Positions 16,905 through 26,936 are shown, counted from the first letter of the stretch. The stretch: DNA of 64,000 bases from Paenibacillus sp. JZ16 (GCF_015326965.1 NZ_CP017659.1:6204001-6268000), one strand, 5' to 3'. The notes: generated by a model from the letters alone, not told the origin. Made by a program: numbers and translations.

Positions 16905-17079
16905 GTTGTTTTTAAGAGTTTAAGGGGGGCGGGGCATTTCTGACACACGGTAAGACGTGCAGGAGGCCCGTTTCAATGTATTTTTTTAAGTTGCTCTTTA
17001 TGGAGCTTCTTTTTATGAAGCTCATGCTTTACCCACTCCCCACCCCCACGATAAAGAAGGATGCCTGACGCCGCACCAG

Positions 17080-17210
17080 CGGAGCGGACGAATCGATTCC
17101 GGAGAAGCGAAGCGTTCGCCTTTGTTGCCGAATTTCTACGTTGTTATCGTCATTCATGAAATTCGGAAACAACAGCGATCGGAGGAACGATACGTACGCG
17201 GAGCGTCCCA
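17080..17210. repeat. Long imperfect inverted repeat between ispG and lonB
   Basis: The inner arms TTGTTGCCGAATTTC (17122-17136) and GAAATTCGGAAACAAC (17158-17173) pair with one mismatch. They extend outward through ACGAATCGATTCC.GG.GAAGCG and its rough complement CGATCGG..GGAACGATACGT. The total is about 130 bp with a ~20-base loop. It sits in the gene-free stretch 16905-17362, where no convincing protein gene is seen. It resembles a dispersed hairpin element. Confidence 0.6.
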
Positions 17211-17362
17211 TTGGAGCATCTCACTTAAGTGTCTTACTTAAGCATCTCCATCCACTTTTTGATACTTTTCCGCCTCCAGCGTTTTACCATCCAAGGAATC
17301 GGCAATACTACCATGTATTAACGTTTGGATGAAGACATAATGGAGTACAGGAGGAATGACTT

Positions 17363-19093
17363 GTGAATTTAAGTATCGTGATTATGCTGGTGCAGCTGTT
17401 TTTTGCGGTCATCATCGGCATTTATTTTTGGAATTTATTGCGCGGGCAGAAGACAAGCAAAACAGCGGTGGATCGGGAATCGCGCAAGGAGCTCGATAAA
17501 CTCCGCAAACTCCGGTCGATATCGCTAACGAAACCGCTCGCTGAGAAAACAAGGCCGCAAACGATGGATGACATCGTGGGTCAAAAGGACGGCTTGCGCG
17601 CCTTAAAGGCCGCCTTATGCAGCGCAAATCCCCAGCATGTGATTGTATATGGACCGCCGGGAGTCGGGAAGACGGCCGCGGCCCGCGTGGTGATGGAGGA
17701 AGCCAAGAAGAATCCGCAATCTCCGTTTAAATATGACGCGAAATTCACAGAGATTGATGCCACGACGGCCCGCTTCGATGAACGCGGGATTGCCGACCCG
17801 CTCATCGGGTCTGTTCATGATCCGATCTATCAAGGTGCCGGAGCCATGGGGGTTGCAGGCATTCCTCAACCCAAGCCGGGAGCGGTGACCAAGGCCCATG
17901 GCGGGATCCTGTTTATTGATGAAATTGGGGAATTGCATCCGATTCAGATGAATAAGCTTTTAAAAGTGCTGGAGGACCGCAAGGTACTGCTCGAAAGTGC
18001 ATATTATAATTCTGAGGATGCCAATACACCTGCCTATATACACGATATCTTTCAAAATGGCCTTCCGGCGGACTTCCGTTTGGTGGGTGCTACGACACGT
18101 TCGCCCGAAGAGATTGCTCCTGCGCTTCGTTCACGCTGCATGGAGATTTTTTTCCGTCCGCTTTTGCCCGAAGAGATTGGGAGGATTGCAGAGGATGCCA
18201 TTCAGAAAATTGGTTTGAATGCTGCGCCGGAAGCGGTTGAAGTTGTGAAGCAGTACTGCTCTAACGGGCGGGAAGCGGTCAATATGATTCAATTGGCTGC
18301 CGGTCTTGCATTGACCGAGAAACGAGATTCGCTGCGGGCAGCGGATGTGGAATGGGTGGCCAGCAGCAGCCAGCTTCAGCCTAGGCCCGACCGGAAAATA
18401 CCGGAGAAGCCTCAGATCGGCGTAGTCAACGGATTGGCTGTATATGGCCCGAATATGGGGGCACTGCTTGAAATTGAAGTATCTGCGGTACCTGTCGAGA
18501 AGGGCCGGGGTACCTACAATATCACCGGGGTTGTGGATGAAGAGGAATTTGGCGGAGGTTCACGCAAGCTGCGCCGCAAGAGTATGGCTAAAGGCTCGAT
18601 CGAGAATGTCCTAACCGTGCTTGGTTCGATGGGCTTTACGCCGAAAAACTATGACCTGCATATCAATTTCCCTGGAGGAACGCCGATTGACGGCCCTTCC
18701 GCGGGTATTGCGATGGCTACTGCGATCGTATCAGCCATGAAAGGGATTGAAGTTGATAACAAAGTCGCCATGACCGGCGAGATGAGCATTCATGGAAAAG
18801 TAAAACCGATAGGCGGGGTCATCGCTAAAGTGGAGGCGGCATTCCAAGCAGGCGCGACCCGCGTGATCATCCCTAAAGACAACTGGCAGACGCTGTTCCA
18901 GGATTTGAGCGGCGGTTTGCGGGTAATCCCGGTCGAATCGGTGGATGAAGTGTTCGGCCATATTTTTGGCGGAACGTTCGCTCCGGAGGTTGTTCAGCTC
19001 CCCGCAAATGAGGGATTTCCATCCTCTTCCGCTTCATTGCTGCAGGCGACGCCTCCGCGCAACGGTAAAATAACGGACGCCGGAGGATGTTAA
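17363..19093 (+). CDS. lonB: ATP-dependent protease LonB, membrane-anchored
   Basis: The 576-residue protein starts with a membrane helix (residues 3-26, IVIMLVQLFFAVIIGIYFW). The AAA+ domain follows (Walker A GPPGVGKT, Walker B ILFIDEIG). The Lon-type Ser-Lys protease has Ser in DGPSAGIAMAT and Lys in GKVKPIGGVIAKVEA. In Bacillus, LonB acts in the forespore under sigma-F. No clear sigma-F promoter was identified here. AGGAGGAATG precedes the GTG start. The adjacent lonA copies the B. subtilis order. Confidence 0.95.
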   Translation: MNLSIVIMLVQLFFAVIIGIYFWNLLRGQKTSKTAVDRESRKELDKLRKLRSISLTKPLAEKTRPQTMDDIVGQKDGLRALKAALCSANPQHVIVYGPPGVGKTAAARVVMEEAKKNPQSPFKYDAKFTEIDATTARFDERGIADPLIGSVHDPIYQGAGAMGVAGIPQPKPGAVTKAHGGILFIDEIGELHPIQMNKLLKVLEDRKVLLESAYYNSEDANTPAYIHDIFQNGLPADFRLVGATTRSPEEIAPALRSRCMEIFFRPLLPEEIGRIAEDAIQKIGLNAAPEAVEVVKQYCSNGREAVNMIQLAAGLALTEKRDSLRAADVEWVASSSQLQPRPDRKIPEKPQIGVVNGLAVYGPNMGALLEIEVSAVPVEKGRGTYNITGVVDEEEFGGGSRKLRRKSMAKGSIENVLTVLGSMGFTPKNYDLHINFPGGTPIDGPSAGIAMATAIVSAMKGIEVDNKVAMTGEMSIHGKVKPIGGVIAKVEAAFQAGATRVIIPKDNWQTLFQDLSGGLRVIPVESVDEVFGHIFGGTFAPEVVQLPANEGFPSSSASLLQATPPRNGKITDAGGC

Positions 19094-19177
19094 GCTTCGT
19101 ATGGTTGGTTTTTTATACGCAGATTTGATAAAATAGGAATAGTGTCAACATTGAGAGCCATTGGAGGTGCGAAAGCG

Positions 19178-21514
19178 ATGGGACCCAGTAAATCCAAAGG
19201 TCGTCGTTTTCCTTTACTGCCTTTGAGAGGTCTTTTGGTCTATCCAAGCATGGTGCTTCACTTGGATGTAGGCCGGGAGAAGTCGGTAAAGGCTTTAGAA
19301 AAGGCGATGGTTGAAGACAATTTGATTCTCCTATGTTCTCAATCGGAAGTGAACATTGAAGAACCGACGCAGGATGATATTTTTCGGATTGGCACAGTTG
19401 CGAATGTACGCCAGATGCTTAAGCTTCCCAACGGTACCATACGTGTGCTAGTGGAGGGTATGGAACGGGCGGAAGTTATTGAATATACGGATCAAGAGGA
19501 ATACTATGAGGTCATCGCTCGGGAACTTCCCGAAGAAGAGAACCATGACCCTGAAGTTTCCGCATTAATGCGAACCGTACTGTCTCAGTTTGAGAATTAT
19601 ATCAATCTGTCGAAGAAGGTGACACCAGAGACACTGGCGGCCGTTTCCGATATTGATGAGCCGGGTCGACTGGCAGACGTCATCACGAGTCATTTGTCAC
19701 TGAAGATCAAGGATAAGCAAGAAATTCTCGAAACAATTGATGTTCGCAAACGGCTCGAGAAACTTCTAGATATACTGAATAACGAGCGCGAAGTGCTGGA
19801 GCTGGAGCGTAAGATTAACCAGCGGGTCAAGAAGCAAATGGAGAAGACCCAGAAGGAATACTACTTGCGCGAACAGATGAAGGCCATTCAGAAAGAGCTT
19901 GGCGACAAGGAAGGCCGTGCAGGGGAAGTAGAGGAACTCCGAAGTCAGCTTCAGGAGCTTGAACTGCCGGAGCGCGTACACGAGAAGGTTGAGAAGGAAA
20001 TCGACCGACTCGAGAAAATGCCGGCGAGCTCTGCTGAGGGCGGCGTGATTCGGAACTATGTCGATTGGCTGTTGGCGTTGCCGTGGACCAACATGACCGA
20101 GGATGATTTGGACATCGTCAAAGCGGAGCAAGTGCTGGACGAGGACCATTACGGACTCGAGAAGCCGAAGGAGCGGGTGCTGGAATATCTGGCGGTGCAA
20201 AAGCTGGTGAAGAAGATGAAAGGGCCTATTCTATGTCTGGTTGGCCCTCCCGGGGTCGGCAAAACATCACTGGCCCGGTCCATCGCCCGCTCTCTGGAGC
20301 GCAAGTTCGTTCGCATTTCGTTAGGCGGGGTAAGAGACGAGGCGGAAATCCGCGGCCACCGGCGCACTTATGTAGGGGCCATGCCGGGACGTATCATTCA
20401 AGGCATGAAAACGGCAGGGTCAATGAATCCTGTATTCCTGCTGGATGAAATCGATAAGATGGCATCCGACTTCCGGGGCGACCCGTCCTCAGCCCTGCTT
20501 GAGGTACTTGATCCTGAGCAAAATAATACGTTCAGTGATCATTTCGTGGAAATTCCTTTTGATCTGTCCAACGTCATGTTTGTCACGACGGCAAACGTGC
20601 TGCATAACATTCCAAGACCGCTCCTGGACCGGATGGAAGTGCTGTACATTCCGGGATATACGGAGCTGGAGAAACTGCAGATCGCCAATCGTTATTTGCT
20701 GCCCAAGCAGAAGAGTGAGCATGGGTTGACGCCGGAGCAACTGATTCTGGACGAGGAAGCGCTCATGAAGGTGATCCGGGAGTATACCCGTGAATCCGGG
20801 GTGCGGAATCTGGAGCAGCAAGTGGCTGCGCTGTGCCGCAAAGCCGCCAAACAGATCGTCACCAATCAATCGGAATCCATTGAGATTAAGGCTGACGATA
20901 TTAAGGAATATCTCGGTATTCCGAAGTTTCGCTATGGCATGGCCGAGCTTGAAGATCAAGTGGGCACGGTAACAGGTCTTGCGTGGACGGAAGTGGGCGG
21001 CGAGACACTAACCATTGAGGTAACCGTGGTGCCTGGGACCGGCAAGCTGACCTTGACGGGTAAGCTTGGTGATGTGATGAAGGAATCGGCTCAAGCCGCC
21101 TTCAGTTTTACCCGCTCAAAAGCGGTAGAACTGGGCATTGATCCGGATTTCCACGAGAAGCTGGATGTCCATATCCATATCCCGGAGGGAGCCATTCCGA
21201 AGGATGGCCCTTCAGCCGGCATTACGATTGCGACGGCTCTTATCTCATCTTTAACCAAACGGCATGTAGCCCGTGATGTGGCCATGACGGGGGAAATTAC
21301 ACTTCGGGGACGCGTTCTTCCGATTGGTGGCTTGAAAGAGAAATCCCTGGCAGCCCACCGTGCCGGCTACAAAAAAATATTACTCCCTAAGGATAACGAA
21401 CGCGACTTGCGTGATATCCCTGACAGCGTGAAGAACGACGTTGAGTTCGTTCCGGTATCCCATATGGATCAGGTTCTGGAGCATGCGCTCGTTGAACAAG
21501 CGGGAGTGCACTAG
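19178..21514 (+). CDS. lonA: ATP-dependent protease LonA
   Basis: Cytoplasmic AAA+ protease degrading misfolded and regulatory proteins. The ATG at 19178 follows TTGGAGGTG and gives 778 residues, close to the 774 of B. subtilis LonA. The N-terminal substrate domain begins [21 protein letters not shown] long coiled coil follows ([20 protein letters not shown]). Walker A is GPPGVGKT, Walker [11 protein letters not shown], the catalytic Ser is in [12 protein letters not shown] and the Lys in GLKEKSLAA. ysxC follows after 17 bp, as in B. subtilis. Confidence 0.97.
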   Translation: MGPSKSKGRRFPLLPLRGLLVYPSMVLHLDVGREKSVKALEKAMVEDNLILLCSQSEVNIEEPTQDDIFRIGTVANVRQMLKLPNGTIRVLVEGMERAEVIEYTDQEEYYEVIARELPEEENHDPEVSALMRTVLSQFENYINLSKKVTPETLAAVSDIDEPGRLADVITSHLSLKIKDKQEILETIDVRKRLEKLLDILNNEREVLELERKINQRVKKQMEKTQKEYYLREQMKAIQKELGDKEGRAGEVEELRSQLQELELPERVHEKVEKEIDRLEKMPASSAEGGVIRNYVDWLLALPWTNMTEDDLDIVKAEQVLDEDHYGLEKPKERVLEYLAVQKLVKKMKGPILCLVGPPGVGKTSLARSIARSLERKFVRISLGGVRDEAEIRGHRRTYVGAMPGRIIQGMKTAGSMNPVFLLDEIDKMASDFRGDPSSALLEVLDPEQNNTFSDHFVEIPFDLSNVMFVTTANVLHNIPRPLLDRMEVLYIPGYTELEKLQIANRYLLPKQKSEHGLTPEQLILDEEALMKVIREYTRESGVRNLEQQVAALCRKAAKQIVTNQSESIEIKADDIKEYLGIPKFRYGMAELEDQVGTVTGLAWTEVGGETLTIEVTVVPGTGKLTLTGKLGDVMKESAQAAFSFTRSKAVELGIDPDFHEKLDVHIHIPEGAIPKDGPSAGITIATALISSLTKRHVARDVAMTGEITLRGRVLPIGGLKEKSLAAHRAGYKKILLPKDNERDLRDIPDSVKNDVEFVPVSHMDQVLEHALVEQAGVH

Positions 21515-21531
21515 AGAGGAAAGTCTAAATT

Positions 21532-22176
21532 ATGAAAGTTACGAAAGCCGAGTTTGTCATCAGTGCTGTCGTACCTGCTCAATATCCTGAAGACGCCTTG
21601 CCGGAAATTGCTCTGGCAGGGCGTTCCAATGTGGGCAAGTCATCACTGATTAACCGTATGATATCCCGTAAGAACCTGGCCCGTACCAGCGCAACACCGG
21701 GGAAAACCCAGCAGCTCAACTATTATCGGGTGAACGACGACCTGTATCTGGTCGATTTTCCCGGCTATGGTTATGCGAAGGTATCCAAGACCCAGCGTGC
21801 GGCATTTGGCGAAATGATTGAGAGATATTTGCTCAGCCGGGAAGAACTGAAGCTTGTATTATTGATTGTGGACATGCGTCACCCGCCCTCAAAGGACGAT
21901 ATCAGCATGTATGAATGGCTGCAGCATTATAACCGGCCGGTATGCGTGGTCGCGACCAAGGCGGACAAGATTCCGAAAACACGCCGCCAGAAGCATGTTA
22001 AGATTGTGAAGGAGACGCTTGGCTTCAAACCCTATCACTCTTTTGTCATGTTTTCATCCGAGCTCGGTTTGGGTAAAGATGAGTTATGGGCCATCATGGA
22101 GTCCCATATGGGGACAAAGGATGACGAGGAAGAGACATATTTGGATTCGGAAACGGAAGGCAAAGAGCGATCCTGA
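21532..22176 (+). CDS. ysxC: Ribosome biogenesis GTPase YsxC/EngB
   Basis: Small TRAFAC GTPase needed for late 50S assembly. At 214 residues it shows G1 [10 protein letters not shown], a switch I threonine in SATPGKTQ, G3 [10 protein letters not shown] and G4 TKADK. The C-terminal acidic tail ([16 protein letters not shown]) is longer than in B. subtilis. AGAGGAAAG precedes the ATG. It is probably cotranscribed with lonA. Confidence 0.96.
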   Translation: MKVTKAEFVISAVVPAQYPEDALPEIALAGRSNVGKSSLINRMISRKNLARTSATPGKTQQLNYYRVNDDLYLVDFPGYGYAKVSKTQRAAFGEMIERYLLSREELKLVLLIVDMRHPPSKDDISMYEWLQHYNRPVCVVATKADKIPKTRRQKHVKIVKETLGFKPYHSFVMFSSELGLGKDELWAIMESHMGTKDDEEETYLDSETEGKERS

Positions 22177-22390
22177 TCCGGTTCATTTCGTGATATTTTT
22201 TTCGAGGGTTATGTAGGGAATCGGTGTATTCTTTATAGGAAAGTGAGCATCTTGCGGGAAATATCGCTCTGATTCCGGCTAATTCCGTTTTTTTATGAAA
22301 TATGATGGATATTATCGTTCGAACGGCAGGAAAGACCGCTTGGATCTGCTGTATAATGGTAGTAAGTTAAAAGAATTGAGGGAGATTTTT

Positions 22391-22981
22391 ATGGCTCAGC
22401 GGTTAGCCACAGAATATGTTAATGCCACAATGCAAATGACGGATATTCAAATGGATCAATTTCTGCAATATACCCAAGCTTTCCGGGTTACTAACCGGGT
22501 AAAAGTCATGGATAGCGGAGAGCAGGAGTTTGTGCTCGAAGATGAAAGCGGGGAAGAAGTTCATTTGCCCTTTGAACGCAAGAATGGCTTGTACGTCTGT
22601 GAGCTGTCGTGCCGATTGGTTACTCCCCATCTGACAAATGCCGTACGCAAACTGTTTGCGGCTTTTAAGGGATCAGGTAAAGTGAATCGGATTTATCGCG
22701 GCTTTACGATGAGCTACGACTACCATGCGGGAACGGTGCATAGAATTACGCAAGTCGCCGGGAACGACAGCATTGTCATTTATGAGTACAAGAATACGGC
22801 AGGAGAGCTGCAGCGACTCTTCAACAGCAATGAAGCAGAGAAAGAGATCGAATCCATCCAGCATCATATTAACGTGCTTCTGGACCAGCGGATTGCAGCA
22901 GGGAATGATAAACTTATTACGAAGACGATAGATGAGCGGCTGCGACAGTTTAATCAACGCCTATTCGTGCTAGAAGCCTAA
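22391..22981 (+). CDS. Conserved protein of unknown function, 196 residues
   Basis: The ATG of MAQRLATEY follows GAGGGAG; an in-frame ATG at 22295 has no ribosome site. The protein is soluble. A helical N-terminus is followed by a beta-rich middle (RVKVMDSGEQEFVLEDESGEE, GLYVCELSCRLVT). An unusual GSGKVNRIYRGFTMSYDYH segment and a C-terminal helical hairpin with heptad-like leucines complete it. I do not recognise a domain. Such proteins sit beside ysxC in Paenibacillus as far as I recall. It has its own terminator. Confidence 0.65.
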   Translation: MAQRLATEYVNATMQMTDIQMDQFLQYTQAFRVTNRVKVMDSGEQEFVLEDESGEEVHLPFERKNGLYVCELSCRLVTPHLTNAVRKLFAAFKGSGKVNRIYRGFTMSYDYHAGTVHRITQVAGNDSIVIYEYKNTAGELQRLFNSNEAEKEIESIQHHINVLLDQRIAAGNDKLITKTIDERLRQFNQRLFVLEA

Positions 22982-22985
22982 GGAG

Positions 22986-23013
22986 GCTGCCCTGTAACAG
23001 GGCGGCTTTTTTT
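22986..23013 (+). terminator. Terminator after the conserved unknown gene
   Basis: Stem GCTGCCCTG/CAGGGCGGC with a TAA loop and T7. Confidence 0.92.
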
Positions 23014-23096
23014 ATTATTGGATCCATGACACCAAGTAGTTCAGACGCACATATATTGAGCTGTAAAATATTTATGGGTTATTTTCGAAAAAGGTG

Positions 23097-23124
23097 TTGC
23101 ATTTAAGCGTCATAGATGTTATTT
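23097..23124 (+). promoter_or_regulatory. Putative promoter of speD
   Basis: TTGCAT (23097-23102) and TTATTT (23119-23124) with a 16-bp spacer. This would give a ~140-nt leader. Confidence 0.45.
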
Positions 23125-23156
23125 TTAATCTCGTTGAAAAGAATATAGGAACCAGG

Positions 23157-23220
23157 ATTCACTCAGGACATGTAATGTTGCGAGAGATTATTCCCTCGGG
23201 AAGTGAATGACGTAGGTCCT
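23157..23220 (+). promoter_or_regulatory. Structured 5' leader of speD with possible pseudoknot
   Basis: ATTCACT (23157-23163) pairs with AGTGAAT (23202-23208) around an inner stem CGAG/CTCG (23181-23184 with 23195-23198). AGGAC inside the outer loop (23165-23169) can pair with GTCCT downstream (23216-23220), giving a pseudoknot-like fold. It ends 51 bp before the speD start. It matches no SAM riboswitch class I can recall. Confidence 0.4.
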
Positions 23221-23271
23221 AGCGGATGAAATTTTCAAACATTTTATTCCTAGGAAGGGGGAACCCGGAAG

Positions 23272-23670
23272 ATGGAATACTCAACTTTCGGAAGACACGT
23301 TGCTGTTGATACTTGGGGAGTCGATTTTGAACTATTGAACAGTGCAGAATTTTTACAAGCTCAGATGGTGGAAGCCGCTGAAGCATGTGGAGCAACGGTA
23401 TTGTCCGTCCAATCCAAGCAGTTTGAACCACAAGGTGCGACTGTGCTGGTGTTGCTGTCGGAAAGCCATCTCTCGATTCACACATACCCTGAGAGAGGTT
23501 TTGCTGCGATTGACTGTTATACCTGCGGGGAGACAGTAGATCCGCAGTTGGCTATTGACTATCTGGTATCCGCTTTGAAACCTGAAAAATGCTATGCCAA
23601 GAAACTCGTGCGCGGACTCGGCGAAATGACCGTGGAAACGCCTGAGATGAAACAGGCTGAACTCGTTTAA
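23272..23670 (+). CDS. speD: S-adenosylmethionine decarboxylase proenzyme
   Basis: Makes decarboxylated SAM, the aminopropyl donor for spermidine. The 132-residue prokaryotic short form cleaves itself between Glu64 and Ser65 in LLSESHLSIHTYPE, turning Ser65 into the pyruvoyl cofactor. His70 and Cys85 (CYTCG) occupy the processing and proton-donor positions known from the Thermotoga enzyme. GGAAGGGGG precedes the ATG. It is monocistronic, with a long structured leader and a terminator. Confidence 0.95.
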   Translation: MEYSTFGRHVAVDTWGVDFELLNSAEFLQAQMVEAAEACGATVLSVQSKQFEPQGATVLVLLSESHLSIHTYPERGFAAIDCYTCGETVDPQLAIDYLVSALKPEKCYAKKLVRGLGEMTVETPEMKQAELV

Positions 23671-23700
23671 TCCAGCCTTCTAAAAAATGCGTATACTGAT

Positions 23701-23731
23701 AACCATGGATTTTTCCATGGTTATTTATTTT
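23701..23731 (+). terminator. Terminator of speD
   Basis: Stem AACCATGG/CCATGGTT with an ATTTTT loop, followed by ATTTATTTT. The T tract is interrupted. Confidence 0.65.
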
Positions 23732-23933
23732 GAGAACATGAGAAGATCGGCGGAATTCCAGGGAGGCGTTCTCTGAAATGAGATATCGTAGTAAATAACA
23801 CGTATATCTAAGCTGTTCTATATCCACAATAGTAAGGTGCGATCAAACAGGTAGGAAGTTTCATGAATGGAACGAAGAAGTATGGGGATTTCATAAACAT
23901 TTCATAAAATAGACAAGGCTGTTCAGCATACTG

Positions 23934-23942
23934 TGATATAAT
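23934..23942 (+). promoter_or_regulatory. Extended -10 promoter of the hem operon
   Basis: TGATATAAT (23934-23942) is an extended -10 element 68 bp before hemA. No good -35 box is at the usual spacing. The stretch 23732-23930 shows no gene. Confidence 0.45.
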
Positions 23943-24009
23943 GAACAAGGTCAAGGATGTCCGTTGTGAACGGCAAAACTACTCGGAGAAATAGGCAGGT
24001 GAACATGCA

Positions 24010-25416
24010 ATGCACATCGTCGTTGTTGGGTTGAACTATCGCACGGCGCCTGTGGAAGTCAGAGAACGCTTTACATTCTCGGAAGAAGACATGCCCAAGG
24101 CGTTAGAGCAGCTTAATTCGACCAAGAGCGTATTGGAGGGCGTCATTGTCGCTACCTGCAACCGAACTGAGATTTATGTTGTGGTAGACCGCCTTCATAT
24201 GTGCGGCTACTTTATCCGCAGTTTTATGGAACAGTGGTTCGGCATTAATCGTGAAGAATTTACACAGCACCTCTATATATATGAAGACGAACAAGCGATT
24301 TCCCATCTGTTTAAGGTTACCTGCGGTTTGGATTCCATGGTCATTGGAGAAACGCAGATCCTGGGACAGGTGCGCAATGCTTTTTTGACGTCGCAGCAGC
24401 AGAATGCCACGGGTACTTGGTTCAATATGTTGTTTAAGCAAGCCGTTACGCTCGGCAAGCGGGCTCATTCGGAGACATCGATCGGAGAGAGTGCCGTCTC
24501 TGTCAGCTATGCAGCGGTGGAACTGGGTAAACGAATTTTCGGGGCATTTAACGATAAAAAAGTGATGATACTTGGTGCAGGCAAGATGAGCGAACTTACC
24601 GTGAAGCATCTTTATGCCAACGGTGCCGCTGAAGTAATTGTGGCTAACCGTACGCTTAGCCGTGCTCAGGAACTTGCAAGCAAATTCAAAGGGACGCCAT
24701 GCACCATTGCCGAAGCCAAGCATTTGCTGAATGACGTGGATATCATTATTAGCTCCACGGGCTCGAATGAATATGTTCTGAATGCGGATCGGGTGAAAGA
24801 GAGCATGAAGAAACGCCAGTCCCGTCCGTTGTTCATGATTGATATTGCTGTGCCACGGGACATTGATCCGGCGGTTGGGGAAGTATCCAACGTGTTCCTG
24901 TACGATATTGACGATCTGGAAGGCATTGTAGAGACCAATATGGAAATGCGCCGGGCGGAAGCAGCGAAGATTGAAGTTATGATTCAAGAAGAGATGGATG
25001 CATTCCACACATGGCTGAAAACGCTCGGTGTCAGACCGGCAATTCGGGCCTTGCAGGAGAAGTCGAATGCCATTCATGAAGAAACGATGGAAAGCTTGTT
25101 TAACAAGCTTCCGGAACTGGATGAACGCCAGCGAAAAGTCATCCGTCGTTTGACCAAGAGCATCGTAAACCAGATGATGCATGATCCCATTAACCGGATT
25201 AAGGAAATGACGGGCGGCAAGCAGGGCGGTGAAGCACTGGATTATTTTTCACAAATCTTTGCGCTGGAAAGCTTGATCCATGAGAATGAGCAGGAAGCCC
25301 GCAGCCGCAACAAGAAAGCAACTGCACCCGTTAAAGCTGAACGGTCGAAGAATGCTGTAGATCAGCAGGCAGAAGAGAAACCGCTTAAGGTGTCTCTGGC
25401 CCCAGCCACCCTTTGA
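24010..25416 (+). CDS. hemA: Glutamyl-tRNA reductase
   Basis: First committed step of the C5 tetrapyrrole pathway: NADPH-dependent reduction of glutamyl-tRNA to glutamate-1-semialdehyde. The 468 residues include the catalytic Cys in IVATCNRTEIY, the substrate-domain segment CGLDSMVIGETQILGQV, the NADPH-binding VMILGAGKMSEL and the C-terminal dimerisation helices. The last ~40 residues form a Lys/Ala/Glu-rich tail longer than in B. subtilis. It heads the hem operon. Confidence 0.97.
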   Translation: MHIVVVGLNYRTAPVEVRERFTFSEEDMPKALEQLNSTKSVLEGVIVATCNRTEIYVVVDRLHMCGYFIRSFMEQWFGINREEFTQHLYIYEDEQAISHLFKVTCGLDSMVIGETQILGQVRNAFLTSQQQNATGTWFNMLFKQAVTLGKRAHSETSIGESAVSVSYAAVELGKRIFGAFNDKKVMILGAGKMSELTVKHLYANGAAEVIVANRTLSRAQELASKFKGTPCTIAEAKHLLNDVDIIISSTGSNEYVLNADRVKESMKKRQSRPLFMIDIAVPRDIDPAVGEVSNVFLYDIDDLEGIVETNMEMRRAEAAKIEVMIQEEMDAFHTWLKTLGVRPAIRALQEKSNAIHEETMESLFNKLPELDERQRKVIRRLTKSIVNQMMHDPINRIKEMTGGKQGGEALDYFSQIFALESLIHENEQEARSRNKKATAPVKAERSKNAVDQQAEEKPLKVSLAPATL

Positions 25417-25434
25417 GGAGGGTGAGTATAACCC

Positions 25435-26265
25435 ATGCTGTTAAACTTAATTTATATCACCGGCATTTGCATCTATGCCCTGAGCCTTCTGTTTTATATC
25501 TCGGATTGCGTTTCACGCAATTCGGTGGCGAAGCGGATAGGCACAGGGCTTCTTGTTATTACTGCGCTGTTACAATTTACCGGAATCGGCATCAGAGCGA
25601 TGGAAGGCGGACATTTCCACTTTCCGGTATTTACTTTGTTTGATTTCCTGTTCCTGCTGGCGTTCTGCATATCGATCACTTCGATTGCTCTGGCGTATAT
25701 GAAGCGGTCGGAATTTGCCGTCCTGCTCATGAACCTCGTCGGGTTTAGCGTCATGCTGGTCAATCGTTTATGGTTCACGGCAGGAGACAATGCATTGCAC
25801 AGCTGGGAGACGGAACATCGTCTCTTGCTTATTCATATTGCCCTGGCGAGTATCAGCTTCGCCGCTTTGACCGTCGGGGCCGTGTTTGCGGCGATATACA
25901 TGTTCCTGCACCGGAAACTGAAGCACAAGCAATGGAATGATACGATGCGCAGGCTGCCAAGTCTGGAGAAGCTGGATGTTTATTCCTATAAAGCGCTGAT
26001 GGCCGGGACGATTATTCTGGTCATGTCGCTCATCTTGGCCGTGATGTCGGTGGCCATGGCTGGACGGTGGACCCTGTTCTTGGACATCAAAGTCATGTCT
26101 ACCATGACGGCTCTTGCGATGTATTTGGTTTATTTCATCAAACGTCGCTTGTGGAGAAGGTCCGGCAGGGAAGCGGCCATATGGGCTTTAATCGGGTATG
26201 GGTTCATTATTCTGAATTTCTTTCTTAATACGTGGTCCGCTTTCCATAGTTGGTCAGGAGTGTGA
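25435..26265 (+). CDS. hemX: HemX, CcsA-family membrane protein
   Basis: 276 residues with about eight transmembrane helices. Histidines lie in HFHFPVF and a tryptophan-containing loop in HSWETEHRLLLIHIALAS, as in the CcsA/cytochrome c assembly family. In B. subtilis HemX lowers HemA levels. GAGGAGGG precedes the ATG. The gene lies between hemA and the siroheme-branch dehydrogenase, whose start overlaps its stop. Confidence 0.93.
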   Translation: MLLNLIYITGICIYALSLLFYISDCVSRNSVAKRIGTGLLVITALLQFTGIGIRAMEGGHFHFPVFTLFDFLFLLAFCISITSIALAYMKRSEFAVLLMNLVGFSVMLVNRLWFTAGDNALHSWETEHRLLLIHIALASISFAALTVGAVFAAIYMFLHRKLKHKQWNDTMRRLPSLEKLDVYSYKALMAGTIILVMSLILAVMSVAMAGRWTLFLDIKVMSTMTALAMYLVYFIKRRLWRRSGREAAIWALIGYGFIILNFFLNTWSAFHSWSGV

Positions 26266-26933
26266 TGGCAAGAATGGCCTATGATGATCATTATGTACCC
26301 GTAATGCTGAATTGCAGGGGACGTTTATGCTTGATTGTCGGCGGCGGCACGGTGGCGGAACGTAAAGCCGTCACCCTACTGAATGCCGGGGCAGTCGTAC
26401 ATATTGTAAGTCCCTTATTACGAAGCGAGAAACTTCAACGTTTAGAGAGCGAGAAGACTCTTCGATGGACGAAGCGGAAGTATCAATCAGACGATCTGAT
26501 AGGCGCGTTTATGGTCCATGCGGCAACGGATGACAGCAAGCTGAATCTGCAAATAGCGGAGGATGCCGATCGCCTTGGCATACTGGTTAACGTGGCCAGC
26601 AACGGCGAGGCCGGAACGTTTATCAACCCGACGGTGCTGCGACGGGGAAGGCTTACGCTGGCTGTATCCACATCAGGAGCAGGGCCGATGGCCGCACGCG
26701 AGATCCGCGACGAGCTCGAAGACCAGTTCGGGCCTGAGTATGAGGACTATTTGGATTTTTTATATAGGATGCGTTCGATGATCAGGGAAGAGGTGGAGTC
26801 CGCTGACGCACGCAGGCGGCTTTTGCACAAGGCATACCGCATGGATATGCTCGGAGAGATTCGCCGCGGAGGTTATGAGCCCTGGAGTGCGGACAAGATC
26901 AAGCAGTGGATTGCGAATAATCAGGAGGAATGA
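26265..26933 (+). CDS. Precorrin-2 dehydrogenase / sirohydrochlorin ferrochelatase-type protein
   Basis: NAD-dependent oxidation of precorrin-2 to sirohydrochlorin (and in some members iron insertion) for siroheme. The Rossmann motif LIVGGGTVAERKAVTLLNAGA is followed by HAATDDSKLNLQIAEDA and by VNVASNGEAGTFINPTVLRRG and LTLAVSTSGAGP, the CysG-N/Met8 pattern. The ATG at 26265 overlaps the hemX stop (TGATG) after GGTCAGGAG. It has 222 residues. It adds the siroheme branch to the hem operon, which B. subtilis keeps elsewhere. Confidence 0.92.
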   Translation: MARMAYDDHYVPVMLNCRGRLCLIVGGGTVAERKAVTLLNAGAVVHIVSPLLRSEKLQRLESEKTLRWTKRKYQSDDLIGAFMVHAATDDSKLNLQIAEDADRLGILVNVASNGEAGTFINPTVLRRGRLTLAVSTSGAGPMAAREIRDELEDQFGPEYEDYLDFLYRMRSMIREEVESADARRRLLHKAYRMDMLGEIRRGGYEPWSADKIKQWIANNQEE

Positions 26934-26936
26934 AAG

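Noticed and set aside
17029..17332. Short open frames in the ispG-lonB gap
   Set aside because: They lie on the long inverted repeat, have no ribosome sites and no protein-like composition.
23732..24009. PerR box upstream of hemA
   Set aside because: No TTATAATNATTATAA-like dyad; only an extended -10 element is seen.
24103..25182. 359-codon open frame antisense to hemA
   Set aside because: Shadow frame within a clear glutamyl-tRNA reductase gene.
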